From: Sandaracinus amylolyticus
GTDB taxonomy: Bacteria > Myxococcota_A > Polyangia > Polyangiales > Sandaracinaceae
NCBI RefSeq assembly: GCF_000737325.1
Contig: NZ_CP011125.1
Coordinates: 8,866,001-8,930,000, forward strand
Direction: 5' to 3'
Length of the DNA: 64,000 nucleotides
Position numbers and translations under genes: made by a program. Below, one piece after another: positions 46,301 to 54,738 of this stretch (positions within the stretch are counted from its first letter, which is position 1; each line of letters begins with the position of its first letter). The notes below the pieces were generated by a model that worked only from the letters and a program-made list of their open reading frames with translations, was not told the origin of the DNA and did not search any database.

Positions 46301-49300
46301 CCGCCGCAGGTCTCGGCGCCGTCGGTCAGCAGGATGACCTCGTAGGGGCGGCACGAGCTGCGCGGATCGTCGGTGCGGACGTCCGCGAGGTACGCCTGCG
46401 CCGACGCGAGCGAGCCCGCGAGCGGCGTGGTGCCCGAGCCGCGCAGCTCGAGGTCGAGCCCCGCGGGCGCGGTGCCGCCGTAGTTGTCGCTGCCGTCGAG
46501 CCACTCGAGGATCGAGTACTCGTTCTCCGGCGAGAACCCGACGAGCAGATCGCCCGCCGCGTACTCGCCGCACACCGCGCCCGAGCCCGCCCAGCCGCCG
46601 GACGCCGCGGTCGCGTTCGCCGAGGGGCACGCGAAGCTCGTCGCGCGCTGGCGGAAGCGCATGAGGCCCATCTCGACGTCGCCGAACGCCGCGACGACGT
46701 CGCTCACGCCGGCGCGCGCACGCGCGATGCGCGAGTCGTCGGCGATGCCGTTGCCGCACCCCGACGCGCCGCAGGTCGCGCACGCGACGTCGCCGCCGAG
46801 GCACTCGCCCGAGCCGTCGCCCCCGGTGAACTGATCCGCGCAGGTGTGCCAGTTCATCGAGCCCGACGTGTCGAACACGAGCAGGATGCGCGGGCGCACG
46901 TCGCCCGGCGCGTAGACGAACGGGCCCTCGCTCGTGTCGTTCGCCGAGTGGCAGCCCTCGTCGTTCGTCGCGCCGAGGCCGAAGTCGATCCGGCCGTCGC
47001 CGTCGTTGTCGAGACCGTCGCTGCACGCGCGGCGCGTCACCTCGTCGCGATCGCTCGAGCTCGAGCAGTCGGGATCGGCGGGATAGTCCACGCGCCCGTC
47101 GCCGTCGTCGTCGACGCCGTTGCTGCACGCGGGCGCGCCGCCCTCGGTGCCGTCGTCGGGGCCGTTGCACTCGGGGTCGGCGGGGAAGTCGACGCGCCCG
47201 TCGCCGTCGTTGTCGACGCCGTCGGAGCACTGCACGTCGCGCTCGTCGTTGTCGCCGGGGCCCGAGCAGCCCGAGTCACCGGGGAAGTCGACGTCGCCGT
47301 CGCCGTCGTTGTCGAGGCCGTCGCTGCAGCCCGGCACGTGCGTGACGAAGCAGGGCTCGCTCGGGAGCGAGACGAGCTCGCCCGGTGCCTGCGCGGTCGC
47401 GGTGACCTCGAGGCCGCCGTAGAGCGCGCCGAACGTCGAGCCGGGCCCGAACGTGCCCACGTCCCACGCGCCGCCCGCGGTCGAGGCGTCGCTGCCGCGC
47501 TCGATGTTGTTGAAGAAGACGCGCACCACCGTGCTCGCGTTGCTCTCGGTGTGCGTGCCGACGATCGTCGTCGCGCTCGAGAGCACGCGCGAGCAGTCGA
47601 TCACGGGACGATCGCTGCGCGGCTGTCCGATCGGCACGCGCACCGCCGTCGGGAAGAACGCCTCGAACGAGCCACCGTAGTTGCTCGCCGACCAGAAGAG
47701 CTTGAAGTCGAGGTCGTAGAGACCGGCGGCCGTGCCCGCGGGCGCGCGCAGCGTGACCGAGATCGGGGTGCTCGTCGGCGTCGTGATGCTCGTGCGCGGT
47801 CCGAGCGACGTCGTGCCCAGCGTCGGGCCCGAGACGACGGTCCAGCCCGCGGGCAGGAGCATCTGCGCGGGATCGAGCGACGCCGCCTGCGTGCCCCAGT
47901 TCTGCAGCGTGCCGCTGAGCACGACGTTGCTGCCCGCGGCCTGCGCGGTGAGCGGCTGGGTGAACGACGCGCGCAGCACCGGCGTCGGGCGGCTCAGCGT
48001 GACCGCCTGCGTGGTGAATCCCGGCGCGGGCAGCTGGGTCGACGTGTAATTCGCGTACGAGACGAGCGAGATCTGGCCGGTGCCGCTCACGTCGTACTGG
48101 AACGTGAACGTGTACTCCTCGCCGGGATCGAGCGTGCCGAGCACCCAGCGCAAGCACGGGCGGGTGCCGCACATCGCGGAGCTCGGCGCGCCGGTCGCGC
48201 TGCCCGGCACGAGCGCGCCGCGGCTGCTGTCGTAGTCGGCGGTCACCACGACGTTCGTCTGCGGCAACGTCGACAGGTTCATGCCGTGCAGCGTGTAGGT
48301 GATGCGCTCGCCGTTGTCGGTGAGCATCCGGTCCGGCGTGAGGTCGAACTGGTTGTTCAGGAACACGCAGCCCGGCGACGGGATCACGAAGCCCCACGGG
48401 TTGTCCTGGCCCGCGTTGCTGCTCGAGGGACCGCCGCCGAAGCTCTCGGCGCAGTTCGCGTCGCGCATCATCACCGGGTCGAGCGGCGTGTCGATCACGC
48501 GCAGCGCGATCTCGAGGATGCCCGCCTCACCCGCGCGCAGCTCGCCGATCGCGGCGCGCACCGCGTTCGTCGCGGCGGGCAGCGGGTTCGCGGGGCGCAC
48601 GTCGAAGCCGGTCGCCGACGCGTCGATGCTGCGGCGCGTGTCGGAGGCCGTGTACGTCGCCGTCGTGCCGGTGCCGATCCGCGCGCCCGCGTAGCGGATG
48701 CGCTGCCACGGGCCGACGACGTGGTTGAACACGACGTCGGTCGGCGGGTCGGCGCCGCCGACGCTGAGATCGGTGGCTTCGTAGAGGTAGTGGGTCTGCG
48801 GCCCCGCGACGGGCGAGCCGTACTGGAACGGCGTGTCGCCGTTGCCCTGGTTGCCGCTGCGGTTGCCGTCGCTGTTCGCGATGCCGAACGCGTAGACCTG
48901 ATCGACGTCCCACGGCGTGTGCCCGAAGAACGTCGTGACGCCGTCGAGGCCGAGGATCGGCGAGATGCTCGCGGCGAACGTCGGAGGCCGGCCCGCCATC
49001 GACTGGCCGTTGAAGTACGTGAGGAACGCGTTCGCCGGCGTGCGCTGGGTGCGCGCGTCGGTCGAATAGAAGAAGCCGGTGTCTCCGTAGAGCTGCGAGA
49101 GCGCGCCTTCGGGCACGCTGCGCGTTCCGCCGCTGCAGCCCGCGCCCCCGGTGCACGGCAGCGTGTAGGTGCCGCAGCTGCCGCCGCTCGTGCAGCGGTC
49201 GAGCGCCAGGCCCGGGTGGTTCGGCGCGATGGTGCGCCCGCCGGGATAGGCCGTCAGCGTCGTCGGATCGATCAGGCGGACGCCGACCACCTCGGTGTTC

Positions 49301-49620
49301 GGCGGGACGAACTCCGTGATGTACGCGTTGATGCCGCGCGCGACGCGGTCCGGCATCCCGAAGTAGTTGATGCGGAACAGGATCACGTCGCCGGGCGCGA
49401 TCCGGACGTCGGTCCCGGTGCTGGCTCCGCTCGACGTGCCCGACTCCGGGTCGATCACGGCGACGGTCGACTCGGGAATCGACTTCGAGACCATCAGCGC
49501 GGCGATGCCCTCGCCGTAGGCATGCCCGACGTGCATCAAGCAGATGCTGAACGTCGCGACGGCTGCGGCCCCTCGGGCCCATCCTCGGAATCTGGCTCCG
49601 CTCTCGTTCCGTACGCCCAT
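43384..49620 (-). CDS. Giant Cys-rich surface protein with VWA domain, MopE-like repeats and MYXO-CTERM
   Basis: A 2078-aa exported protein from ATG 49620. After the signal peptide, about 700 residues of beta-rich sequence (including TDYDSSRG-type and CARDB-like LSGTLQNWGTQAASLDPAQM segments) lead to EF-hand-like DGLDNDGDGDVDFPGD repeats (about 770-890), probably binding calcium. A von Willebrand A domain follows with MIDAS motif DTSGSMN (about 915) and LLTDGAETCG. Then come about 14 CNxxDDDCDGxxDE repeats, Cys-rich EGF-like knots (CRAGVCETSC), a DDGGSDVDAG linker and a MYXO-CTERM tail (GCLCTA, helix, ARRRVR). Likely an adhesive cell-surface protein anchored by the sorting system. Confidence 0.92.
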   Translation of the reverse strand: MGVRNESGARFRGWARGAAAVATFSICLMHVGHAYGEGIAALMVSKSIPESTVAVIDPESGTSSGASTGTDVRIAPGDVILFRINYFGMPDRVARGINAYITEFVPPNTEVVGVRLIDPTTLTAYPGGRTIAPNHPGLALDRCTSGGSCGTYTLPCTGGAGCSGGTRSVPEGALSQLYGDTGFFYSTDARTQRTPANAFLTYFNGQSMAGRPPTFAASISPILGLDGVTTFFGHTPWDVDQVYAFGIANSDGNRSGNQGNGDTPFQYGSPVAGPQTHYLYEATDLSVGGADPPTDVVFNHVVGPWQRIRYAGARIGTGTTATYTASDTRRSIDASATGFDVRPANPLPAATNAVRAAIGELRAGEAGILEIALRVIDTPLDPVMMRDANCAESFGGGPSSSNAGQDNPWGFVIPSPGCVFLNNQFDLTPDRMLTDNGERITYTLHGMNLSTLPQTNVVVTADYDSSRGALVPGSATGAPSSAMCGTRPCLRWVLGTLDPGEEYTFTFQYDVSGTGQISLVSYANYTSTQLPAPGFTTQAVTLSRPTPVLRASFTQPLTAQAAGSNVVLSGTLQNWGTQAASLDPAQMLLPAGWTVVSGPTLGTTSLGPRTSITTPTSTPISVTLRAPAGTAAGLYDLDFKLFWSASNYGGSFEAFFPTAVRVPIGQPRSDRPVIDCSRVLSSATTIVGTHTESNASTVVRVFFNNIERGSDASTAGGAWDVGTFGPGSTFGALYGGLEVTATAQAPGELVSLPSEPCFVTHVPGCSDGLDNDGDGDVDFPGDSGCSGPGDNDERDVQCSDGVDNDGDGRVDFPADPECNGPDDGTEGGAPACSNGVDDDGDGRVDYPADPDCSSSSDRDEVTRRACSDGLDNDGDGRIDFGLGATNDEGCHSANDTSEGPFVYAPGDVRPRILLVFDTSGSMNWHTCADQFTGGDGSGECLGGDVACATCGASGCGNGIADDSRIARARAGVSDVVAAFGDVEMGLMRFRQRATSFACPSANATAASGGWAGSGAVCGEYAAGDLLVGFSPENEYSILEWLDGSDNYGGTAPAGLDLELRGSGTTPLAGSLASAQAYLADVRTDDPRSSCRPYEVILLTDGAETCGGDPIDAATDLRTAGFPVNVIGFANSPDASAQLNAIASNGGTGSAIFVDDSAALSAAIADIVNGSIRTELCNGGDDDCDTLVDEGFVLYCNRPGGVTSPTLCTDPGETQCNGVDDNCDGRIDEGLRNRCGACGAEPPEVCNGVDDDCDGVADENNVCAGCRPEAELCDDVDNDCDGRTDEGLARVCGTDVGACTVGQEVCTAGAWGTCSGTGPATETCDNVDNDCDGVIDGLTRPCGTSVGVCRPGTETCTASVWGACVGAVGASPEICNTLDDDCDGVVDDGNPGGGGACGTALGECNPGALSCVAGALVCSGGTGPTPETCDNQDDDCDGRVDEELPTGASCGACGAGLMRCVGGTMTCTGDRAPGTEICNGADDDCDTRIDEGNPGGGVTCGTSTGACEPGRTQCTGGAIVCTGGTGPATESCNTIDDDCDNLVDEGNPGGGAECGGSDAGECERGTEVCVGGALVCVGESGPQPERCDGLDNDCNGSVDEGNPGGGAACGDDTGECTAGTTMCQGGTLVCSGGRGPVEEVCNDLDDDCDGVVDDGLSVGAPCGEGTGECTPGRLTCVGGEIVCEGGNGPINESCNNLDDDCDTRIDEEVPSAVCGETEGVCEPGTLTCIGGRQVCTGGTPRGREVCDCDDDDCDMMVDEDPDGTLCPPGSACVDCACALPCADSEFARCPAGRVPQTNDEGMCFCVAPRCDDTACAGETVMDGDEVFCAPGMEAEGIPSCACHNNRCTYACEDVDCSAEGLRCEPFSGTCQVDDCRSFPCPAGEICDRTAPDPVCVPDPCATAGCTAEQACRAGVCETSCAEVSCEDGERCTSGECLVNPCADVSCGGERVCDPTTGECTTNLCGDVVCSSGDVCDPLTGLCRRDRCLDLQCPEGQRCSGGECELVVVPRLDGGPPLDDGGSDVDAGPDGGDGTVRVLAAGGGGCLCTAAGTGESSRAPWAMAMLAALGLVLVARRRVR

Positions 49621-50080
49621 CGCGTTCTCCCGCTCGGCCCCCCGCCGAGGTGAAAAGAAGGGATGCGCCGGTCGATGGCCGCGAAGGTTTTCGCCTTCAC
49701 ACCGGGCGTACTTTTTTCACGAGCATGGAAGCGCGAACAGATCACGCCCTCAGCTCGCGGCGACCATCCCGTCGACATCACGACGGAATGGGACAGCGCG
49801 CGACACCCCCACCACCCCAACGACTCCCCCGAGTCGCGATCGAGAGTGCACGAAAAATTCGCAGCGCGGCAGACCACGCGGAGGCGTCGCCCCGCGCAGA
49901 CCGCCGCGAGCGCGGGCCCCGAATCGCGAATGAGGCGCACGCCCGGCGGCGGGGCTAGAGCGCGGAGATCACACGCGTTCTGGCGTCCCGCGGGCGGACG
50001 ACCCCGAGGGCTCTCCGCCGTCCCGCGGGACGGGCATGGAGATCCCTCGTCTCGATTCGGCGTCGCGCGGGGCCGGCAAC
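49621..50080. other. Upstream region of the giant-protein operon
   Basis: No gene recognised. It includes an A/T-richer segment (about 49700-49730, TACTTTTTTCACGAGC) unusual for this DNA, where a promoter for the reverse operon may lie, though no clear boxes could be fixed. A 14-bp perfect palindrome CGTCCCGCGGGACG sits at 50019-50032. Confidence 0.45.
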
Positions 50081-50320
50081 AAATCGGCTCGCTCGCCGAC
50101 CCCTACCGTCCGCGCGCTTCGCGCGCTCCCGTCCGGCGCCGGCGAACGAGCACTCCCGCAACCAAATCGGCTCGCACGCCGACCCCTACCGTCCGCGCGC
50201 TTCGCGCGCTCCCGTCCGGGCCGGCGAACGAGCACTCCCGCAACCAAATCGGCTCGCACGCCGACCCCTACCGTCCGCGCGCTTCGCGCGCTCCCGTCCG
50301 GGCCGGCGAACGAGCACTCC
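50081..50320 (-). repeat. Stop-proximal hairpin repeat, three tandem copies (after glgC)
   Basis: Three copies start (in plus coordinates) with AAATCGGCTCGC at 50081, 50164 and 50246, periods 83 and 82. In gene orientation the first begins GGAGTGCTCGT nine bases after the glgC stop. Each has the GCGCGC hairpin with a short loop. The left arm is TTCGCCGG instead of CCCGCCGG, with parallel changes on the right arm, which suggests partial covariation. Confidence 0.88.
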
Positions 50321-50329
50321 GGTTGGGGC

Positions 50330-51604
50330 TCAGACCTCGTGAGGGCGGCGCTTCGTGAACACCGCGGCGCCCTCGGGAAGCGGGCTCGACCCGAGGTCGC
50401 TCGGGATCACGTCCGGCCCCACCTCGGCGCCCGCGCCGACCACGAAGCCCGCGGGGATCACCGCGTTCTTGCCGAGCACCGCGAACCGGCGCGAGCCCGG
50501 CTCGTCGTCGCCCTGCGGCATCGCGCCGACCCGCGCGCCCTGCCCGACGCGCGCGCGCTTGTCGAGGATCGCGCGCTCCACCACCGCGCCGCGCTCGATC
50601 ACGCAGTCGGTCAGCAGCACCGACTCGCGCACCACCGCGCCCGGCTCGACGCGCACGCCGGCCGAGAGGATCGAGCGCTCGATGTGCGCGTCGGTCGCGA
50701 TCGCGCAGCCGTGGGTGATCAGCGAGTCGCTCACGTCCGCGCCCTTCGCGAGGCGCGCCGGCGGGCGGTTCTCGGAGCGCGTGTGGATGAGCCAGCCGAG
50801 GTCGTTGAGGTCGTAGAGCGGCGGCTCGCCGATGAGGTCCATGTGGGCCTCCCAGTAGCTCTCGATCGTGCCGACGTCGCGCCAGTAGCCGGCGTACTTC
50901 CACGAGAACACGCGCTCTCCGCGCGCGATCATGCGCGGCAGGATGTCCTTGCCGAAGTCGTGGTTCGAGTCGGGCATCCGCGAGTCCTCGAGGAGCACGC
51001 GGTCGAGCACGCCGTAGTTGAACACGTAGATGCCCATCGACCCGAGGCCGGGGATCGGGTCCTTCGGCTTCTCGACGAACGAGGTCACGCGCTCGTCGTC
51101 GTCGAGCTGCACGATCCCGAAGCGCGACTTCTCGTGATCGGGCACCTCCATCGTCGCCAGCGTCACGTCGGCGCGGCGCTCGAGGTGCTTCGCGATCAGG
51201 TCGTTGTAGTTCATCCGGTAGATGTGATCGCCGCTCAGGATCACCACGAGATCGGGGCGGCGATCCTTCACGAACAGGAAGTTCTGCTGCACGGCGTCGG
51301 CGGTGCCGACGAACCACGAGCCCGCCTCGCGCGACTTGTACGGCGAGTAGATCCGCACGCCGCCGGTGCGCTCGCGGTCGAGCTCCCAGGGCCCGCCCGC
51401 GCCGATGTGCTCGATCAGCGAGTGCGGGCGGTACTGCGCGACGATCATCACGTCGAACAAGCCGCTGTTCACGCAGTTCGAGAGCGCGAAGTCGATGATG
51501 CGGAACTTGCCGCCGAAGGGCACGGCGGGCTTGGTTCGCTTGGCGGTCAGGACGCCGAGGCGAGAGCCCTCGCCGCCCGCCAGGATCACGGCCACGGTCT
51601 TCAT
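50330..51604 (-). CDS. glgC: Glucose-1-phosphate adenylyltransferase
   Basis: Makes ADP-glucose from glucose-1-phosphate and ATP, the committed step of glycogen synthesis. The 424-aa product has the nucleotidyl-transferase signature AVILAGGEGSRLGVLTAKRTK, the ALSNCVNSG block, GTADAVQQN, SGDHIYRMNY with catalytic Asp, and FVEKPKD with substrate-binding Glu/Lys. The C-terminal left-handed beta-helix is seen as hexapeptide-like repeats (DSLITHGCAIATDA, RSILSAGVRVEPGA). ATG 51604 shares a base with the glgA stop (TGATG). It is the second gene of a glgA-glgC operon. Three copies of a hairpin repeat follow its stop. Confidence 0.96.
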   Translation of the reverse strand: MKTVAVILAGGEGSRLGVLTAKRTKPAVPFGGKFRIIDFALSNCVNSGLFDVMIVAQYRPHSLIEHIGAGGPWELDRERTGGVRIYSPYKSREAGSWFVGTADAVQQNFLFVKDRRPDLVVILSGDHIYRMNYNDLIAKHLERRADVTLATMEVPDHEKSRFGIVQLDDDERVTSFVEKPKDPIPGLGSMGIYVFNYGVLDRVLLEDSRMPDSNHDFGKDILPRMIARGERVFSWKYAGYWRDVGTIESYWEAHMDLIGEPPLYDLNDLGWLIHTRSENRPPARLAKGADVSDSLITHGCAIATDAHIERSILSAGVRVEPGAVVRESVLLTDCVIERGAVVERAILDKRARVGQGARVGAMPQGDDEPGSRRFAVLGKNAVIPAGFVVGAGAEVGPDVIPSDLGSSPLPEGAAVFTKRRPHEV

Positions 51605-53106
51605 CAGCGCGTCTCTCCGGTCACGAGCTCTCGGTAGGTGTGCGCGTACGCGAGCGCGGCGCGCGACCACGAGAAGTCTTCGCGCATGCCGTTCTGCTGC
51701 AGCATGGCGAAGCGTCCTTCTCGAGCACAGTGTTCGCCGGTTCGCGGGCTCACCGCCGCGAACGTCGCGAGCGCGCGCCGCAGCCCGAAGGCGAGCGAGC
51801 GCGACGACGCGACCGGGAAGAGGAAGCCGGTCGGCGCGTCGTGCAGATCGAGGTCGCGCACGGTGTCCGAGAGGCCTCCGGTGTCGCGCGCGACCGGCAC
51901 GCAGCCGTATCGCATCGCGATCATCTGCGCGAGCCCGCAGGGCTCGTAGCGCGACGGCAGCATCAGCATGTCGGCGCCCGCGTAGATGCGGCGCGAGAGC
52001 GCTTCGTCGAACGCGACGCGCACCCGTACGCGATCGCCGAGCTCTCCCGCGAGGCGGAGGAGCTGCTCCTCGAGCGCGTGATCACCGGTGCCGAGGATCA
52101 CGCACTGGAACGCGTGATCGCGCGCGAGCGCGCGGATCGCGTCGGGCACGAGGTCGATGCCCTTCTGGCCGGTGAGGCGCGAGACCACCGCCAAGAGCGG
52201 CAGCGGCTCGTCGACACTGCCTTGCTCGTGAACCAGGCCGAGCTCGCGGCGGAGCGCGCGCTTGTTCACGGCGCGCGCGGCGAGCGCGGTGGTCGCGTCG
52301 TAGCGCTGCGGGAGCGCGGCGTCGGTCTTCGGATCGTAGAGCTCGGTGTCGATCCCGTTGAGGATGCCGACGAGCGCGTCCTTGCGCGCGCGGAGGAGCG
52401 CGTCGAGGCCGGCGCCGAATTCCGGCTCGAGGATCTCGCGCGCGTACCCGGGCGAGACGGTGGTGATGCGATCGGCGAGCGAGAGGCCGATCGGGAGCGG
52501 CATCTCGCGGCCCTCGGGCGCGACGCGCGGGAGCTCACCGGGCACCAGCCCGAACGCGCGCATCGCGGGCCCCGCGCCCCAGCCGACGTAGGGCAGGTTG
52601 TGCACGGTGAGCGCGGTGCGCGCGCGACCGAGCTTCGGGTCCGAGAAGCGCGCGCGGTGCAGCGCGGGGATCGACGGCGCGGTGTGCCAGTCGTTCGCGT
52701 GCAGCACGTCGGGCACGAAGTCGATCACGCGCGCGAGCTCGAGCGCGGCGAGACAGAAGAACGCGTAGCGATGCCCGTCCCACCCGGTGTCCTGGTGGTA
52801 GACGGCGATCGAGTCGTCGAAGAGCCCGGGCGCGTGCACGAAGTAGAACGGCACGCCGTCGTATGTGGTCGCGAGGATCTCTGCACCGAGCGGTCCCGAG
52901 GGATGCGGGACCGAGACGCGCGCGACGCGCTCGAGCGGCGTCGTGATGCGCGCTCGCGCGCCGCCGTGGAGCGGCGTGACGACGCGGACGTCGAGCCCGG
53001 CACCTGGAACCGCACGGAGCGCCGCGGGGAGCGCGCCCGCGACGTCGCCGAGCCCACCGACCTTGGTGAATGGAGCGGCCTCGGCGGTCAGGAAGAGGAT
53101 CTTCAT
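51604..53106 (-). CDS. glgA: Glycogen synthase (ADP-glucose, GT5)
   Basis: Extends alpha-1,4-glucan chains with ADP-glucose. The 500-aa GT-B protein starts at ATG 53106 with LFLTAEAAPFTKVGGLGDV, containing the ADP-glucose-binding K-x-G-G-L motif. Further signatures are DVLHANDWHTA, TVHNLPYVGW, NGIDTELYDP, VVSRLTGQKG and the C-terminal SRYEPCGLAQMIAMRYG with the active-site Glu, then DTGGLSDTV. Length and motif order are normal. Its stop overlaps the glgC start, so the two enzymes that act in sequence are co-translated. Confidence 0.96.
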   Translation of the reverse strand: MKILFLTAEAAPFTKVGGLGDVAGALPAALRAVPGAGLDVRVVTPLHGGARARITTPLERVARVSVPHPSGPLGAEILATTYDGVPFYFVHAPGLFDDSIAVYHQDTGWDGHRYAFFCLAALELARVIDFVPDVLHANDWHTAPSIPALHRARFSDPKLGRARTALTVHNLPYVGWGAGPAMRAFGLVPGELPRVAPEGREMPLPIGLSLADRITTVSPGYAREILEPEFGAGLDALLRARKDALVGILNGIDTELYDPKTDAALPQRYDATTALAARAVNKRALRRELGLVHEQGSVDEPLPLLAVVSRLTGQKGIDLVPDAIRALARDHAFQCVILGTGDHALEEQLLRLAGELGDRVRVRVAFDEALSRRIYAGADMLMLPSRYEPCGLAQMIAMRYGCVPVARDTGGLSDTVRDLDLHDAPTGFLFPVASSRSLAFGLRRALATFAAVSPRTGEHCAREGRFAMLQQNGMREDFSWSRAALAYAHTYRELVTGETR

Positions 53107-53216
53107 CGAGCGTGCGGACGATACCGGAGAACGACGATCTCGGGCGGCGCTACTTGGACACCGGACGAGGGCTCGCCAAGGGGTCACGCGCTAGGCTCGG
53201 CGCCCGGAGGTTCCCG

Positions 53217-53561
53217 ATGACGAAACGAACGACGGCCCCAGCGATCGTGCTCGTTGCGCTCGCGCTCTCGGCGTGTGGTCAGAGCGCGGAAGAGGCGGCC
53301 TGCAACGACACGGTGCAGGTGTTCGGCGACGCGATCGTGCGCTGCGGGCTGGACGACGGTCTGTCGCGAGACGCGCTCGAGCGACAGATCGAGTCGACGG
53401 TCACGATGACGCAGGGCTGCGGGCGCGTCGTGAGCATCCGCGACGAAGCGGAGCTGCGCGAGGAGTGCCTGCCGGCGCTCGAGACGCTCGCGTGCAGCAG
53501 CCTCGAGGCGGGCACGCTGCCCGCTTCGTGCCGCGCGCAGATCGAGGTCGAGGTCCGCTGA
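53217..53561 (+). CDS. Small lipoprotein, 114 aa
   Basis: ATG 53217 with GGAGG six bases upstream. The signal peptide ends at lipobox ALSAC (about residue 20). The mature part is a short helical protein with six further Cys residues spread through ACNDTVQ, RCGLDDG, GCGRVV, ECLPALE, ACSSLE and SCRAQIE. The spacing suggests three disulfides and a periplasmic or surface location. Similar short Cys-rich lipoproteins occur in myxobacteria; function unknown. Confidence 0.85.
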   Translation: MTKRTTAPAIVLVALALSACGQSAEEAACNDTVQVFGDAIVRCGLDDGLSRDALERQIESTVTMTQGCGRVVSIRDEAELREECLPALETLACSSLEAGTLPASCRAQIEVEVR

Positions 53562-53598
53562 GCTCGACCGGAGCTCGTGCCGACGGGAGCGCGCTGCG

Positions 53599-54606
53599 TC
53601 ACTTCGGCTCGCGCGTCCGCCACGCGCCGGGTGTGACCCCGGTCCAGCGGCGGAACGCGCGGCTGAAGTTCGCGGCGTCGGAGTAGCCGAGCCGCGCCGC
53701 GATCTCGTCGAGGCCGAGCTCGTCGCGCAGCAGCACGAGCGCGCGGGCGCGGCGCGCGTCCTCGAGGAGATCGCGGAAGCTCGTGCCTTCCTCGGCGAGG
53801 CGCCGCTTGAGCGTGCGCGTCGAGACGTGCAGCGCCTTCGCGACCTCTTCGATCGTCAAGAACCCGCCGCTCGCGCGCGGCAGCACGCGCGCGACGCGCT
53901 GCGAGAACGGATCGCCGGCGCGCAGCTCGGCGAGCTCGCGCTCGCACTGCTCGAGCGTGAGGCGCAGCGCGGCGGGATCCGCGGTGACCAGGCGCGCGGC
54001 GAGCGCCGCCGCCGGGAACGTGATGCGATGCACCGGGCACCCGAACCGCGCCGGCCGGAGGAGGTGCGCGAAGCGCCGGTAGTAGCTCGGCTCGTCGAAC
54101 GCGAGCTCGACCTGGTACGCCGCGTCGGCTCCGGTCAGCGCGCGCGCGAGCTGCACGATGCCCACCGTCAGCGCGAGCACCACCGCGTCGCGCGCGGAGC
54201 CGAGATCGGCGTGCTCGAGCATGACGAGCGCGGCGCCCTCGGGCCCGGTCTCGAGCCGCAACGACAGCGCCGTCGTGCGCGTCGGCGCGAAGCGCACCGC
54301 GACCTGCGCGGCGTCGCCGAGCGTCGGCGCCGCCATCGCCGCGAGCCCGAGGAACCCGTGCGACGCGATGCGCATCTGCAGGCCGACGTGGAACCCGAGG
54401 CCGGGCTCGCCGGTCAGCTTGCGCGCCCGCTCGACCAGCCGCTCGACGTCGGCGAGCGTGAGCCGCGCGTCGGGCTGCGCGAGCGCGTCGGGCGTCCATC
54501 CCGAGCCCGCGAGCAGCGCGTCGACGTCGATGCCCCAGCGCTCCACCACGTCGGCGAGGTGGAGCGCGTGGATCGCGGGGATGGTGTGCGCGTCGGGCGC
54601 GTGCAT
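53599..54606 (-). CDS. AraC-family transcriptional regulator
   Basis: A 335-aa regulator. The N-terminal part (IHALHLADVVERWGIDVDAL to about 200) matches the arabinose-binding-like domain of the OruR/ArgR-type AraC subfamily (RARKLTGEPGLGFHVGLQMR, SHGFLGLAAMAAPTLGDAAQ). The C-terminal 100 residues hold the double helix-turn-helix: HVSTRTLKRRLAEEGTSFRD and the signature GYSDAANFSRAFRRWTGVTP. ATG 54606 is used; ATG 54642 in frame would add 12 residues and neither has a clear ribosome-binding site. It is divergent from the next two hydrolase genes and probably controls them. Confidence 0.92.
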   Translation of the reverse strand: MHAPDAHTIPAIHALHLADVVERWGIDVDALLAGSGWTPDALAQPDARLTLADVERLVERARKLTGEPGLGFHVGLQMRIASHGFLGLAAMAAPTLGDAAQVAVRFAPTRTTALSLRLETGPEGAALVMLEHADLGSARDAVVLALTVGIVQLARALTGADAAYQVELAFDEPSYYRRFAHLLRPARFGCPVHRITFPAAALAARLVTADPAALRLTLEQCERELAELRAGDPFSQRVARVLPRASGGFLTIEEVAKALHVSTRTLKRRLAEEGTSFRDLLEDARRARALVLLRDELGLDEIAARLGYSDAANFSRAFRRWTGVTPGAWRTREPK

Positions 54607-54738
54607 CGGGCGGCCGAGAGTCTCGCGAAAACACGAGATCATGGCGAGCTGGCCCGAAATGACAAGAGCTTGGCACCGCCTGACTTCGCGGGCGCCGCGC
54701 ATCGCGCGGAGAGTGTCGTGGAGGAGGCCTGCAGCAGC

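Noticed and set aside
44095-49653. Forward frame of 1852 codons opposite the giant surface protein
   Set aside because: It mirrors the Asp/Cys/Gly repeats of the real gene and has no signal peptide or domain. The reverse frame has signal peptide, VWA domain and MYXO-CTERM.
54655-54700. Sigma-54-like promoter (TTGGCAC) before the hydrolase operon
   Set aside because: The GC element is not at the required spacing from GG, so the match fails.
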